A stretch of DNA of 6,702 bases. Source: Pseudomonadota bacterium. Lineage in GTDB: Bacteria > Pseudomonadota > Alphaproteobacteria > Caulobacterales > Caulobacteraceae. The stretch covers positions 1 through 6,702 of the forward strand of contig JAEZHG010000236.1 of NCBI GenBank assembly GCA_023436945.1, in the 5' to 3' direction. The notes beneath the pieces were generated by a model. That model saw only the letters and a program-made list of their open reading frames with translations. It did no database searches and was not told the DNA's origin. A program made the translations under genes and the position numbers. The stretch's first letter is position 1, and each line of letters opens with the position of its first letter. Positions 6,505 to 6,702 of the stretch are shown piece after piece.

Positions 6505-6702
6505 TGTCTTCGGCCTGTTTCAGGTCGACGCTGACCAGCTGGCTCATGCCGCGCTCGGGCATAGTCACGCCATAGAGACGGTCCATGCGGCTCATGGTCA
6601 CCGGATTGTGGGTGATGACGATGAAGCGCGTGTGGGTGCGGTTGCGCATCTCGTTCAGCATCTTGCAGAAACGGTCCACGTTCGCATCGTCCAGCGGCGC
6701 GT
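6491..6702 (-). CDS. smc: Chromosome segregation protein SMC, C-terminal end only
   Basis: Only about the last 70 residues are in the window; the gene continues beyond 6702. The frame is open at the edge and reads [11 protein letters not shown], which is the stretch just after the Walker B aspartate and glutamate of SMC ATPases, including the D-loop. It continues with [20 protein letters not shown] (the H-loop histidine in THN), [16 protein letters not shown] and ends AEDIIAA. This ending is typical of bacterial SMC rather than of RecN, RecF or UvrA. SMC forms a ring-shaped dimer that, with ScpA and ScpB, organises and separates the chromosome. Its stop (TGA, complement of 6491-6493) lies inside the end of the convergent glycosyltransferase gene, overlapping by 14 bases. 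Confidence 0.93.
   Translation of the reverse strand, partial: APLDDANVDRFCKMLNEMRNRTHTRFIVITHNPVTMSRMDRLYGVTMPERGMSQLVSVDLKQAEDIIAA

Noticed and set aside
6677..6679. GTG start of a small 62-residue minus-strand protein
   Set aside because: The frame continues upstream to the edge with APLDDAN, the conserved SMC sequence, so this is the end of a long gene and not a small one.

Overview
The window is bacterial chromosome from a GC-rich alphaproteobacterium. Sampled coding sequence is about 60-63% G+C. The MurD, FtsW, MurG and SMC proteins have the look of Caulobacterales (Caulobacter, Brevundimonas or Asticcacaulis). That placement is an inference from protein character and gene order, not from a database match. 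No RNA gene, insertion sequence, CRISPR array or phage gene was found.

Region 1 (1-3619, + strand) is the middle of a division and cell wall (dcw) cluster: murD (5' end outside the window), ftsW and murG. MurD and MurG are cytoplasmic steps of peptidoglycan precursor synthesis, before and after the membrane step catalysed by MraY. FtsW polymerises the resulting lipid II at the division site. murD and ftsW overlap by 4 bases through a TTGA junction, and murG follows after 36 bases, so the three look co-transcribed. In many alphaproteobacteria murC, murB, ddl, ftsQ, ftsA and ftsZ follow murG. Here the cluster stops at murG.

Region 2 (3620-4825, + strand) holds an MscS-family mechanosensitive channel. 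Its start codon lies inside a perfect 9-bp inverted repeat and has no visible Shine-Dalgarno sequence.

Region 3 (4826-4954) is a 129-base intergenic stretch with lower G+C than its flanks (42% over 4861-4960). It contains overlapping, mutually exclusive hairpins built from TTTTCGG/CCGAAA, an A-rich tract, and a good sigma70-type promoter candidate just before the next gene.

Region 4 (4955-6504, + strand) is a pair of divergent WecG/TagA/CpsF (GT26) glycosyltransferases joined by an ATGA stop/start overlap. The second is a canonical family member with the C-terminal EWLYRL and arginine-rich tail. The first keeps the core catalytic motifs but has an eroded or replaced C-terminal tail. They probably act together in making a surface polysaccharide. 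Holdfast synthesis is one possibility, but no substrate can be read from the sequence. This pair and its control region are the most interesting part of the window.

Region 5 (6491-6702, - strand) is the C-terminal end of smc, encoding the chromosome-condensation ATPase. It converges on the glycosyltransferase operon and overlaps its last codons by 14 bases.
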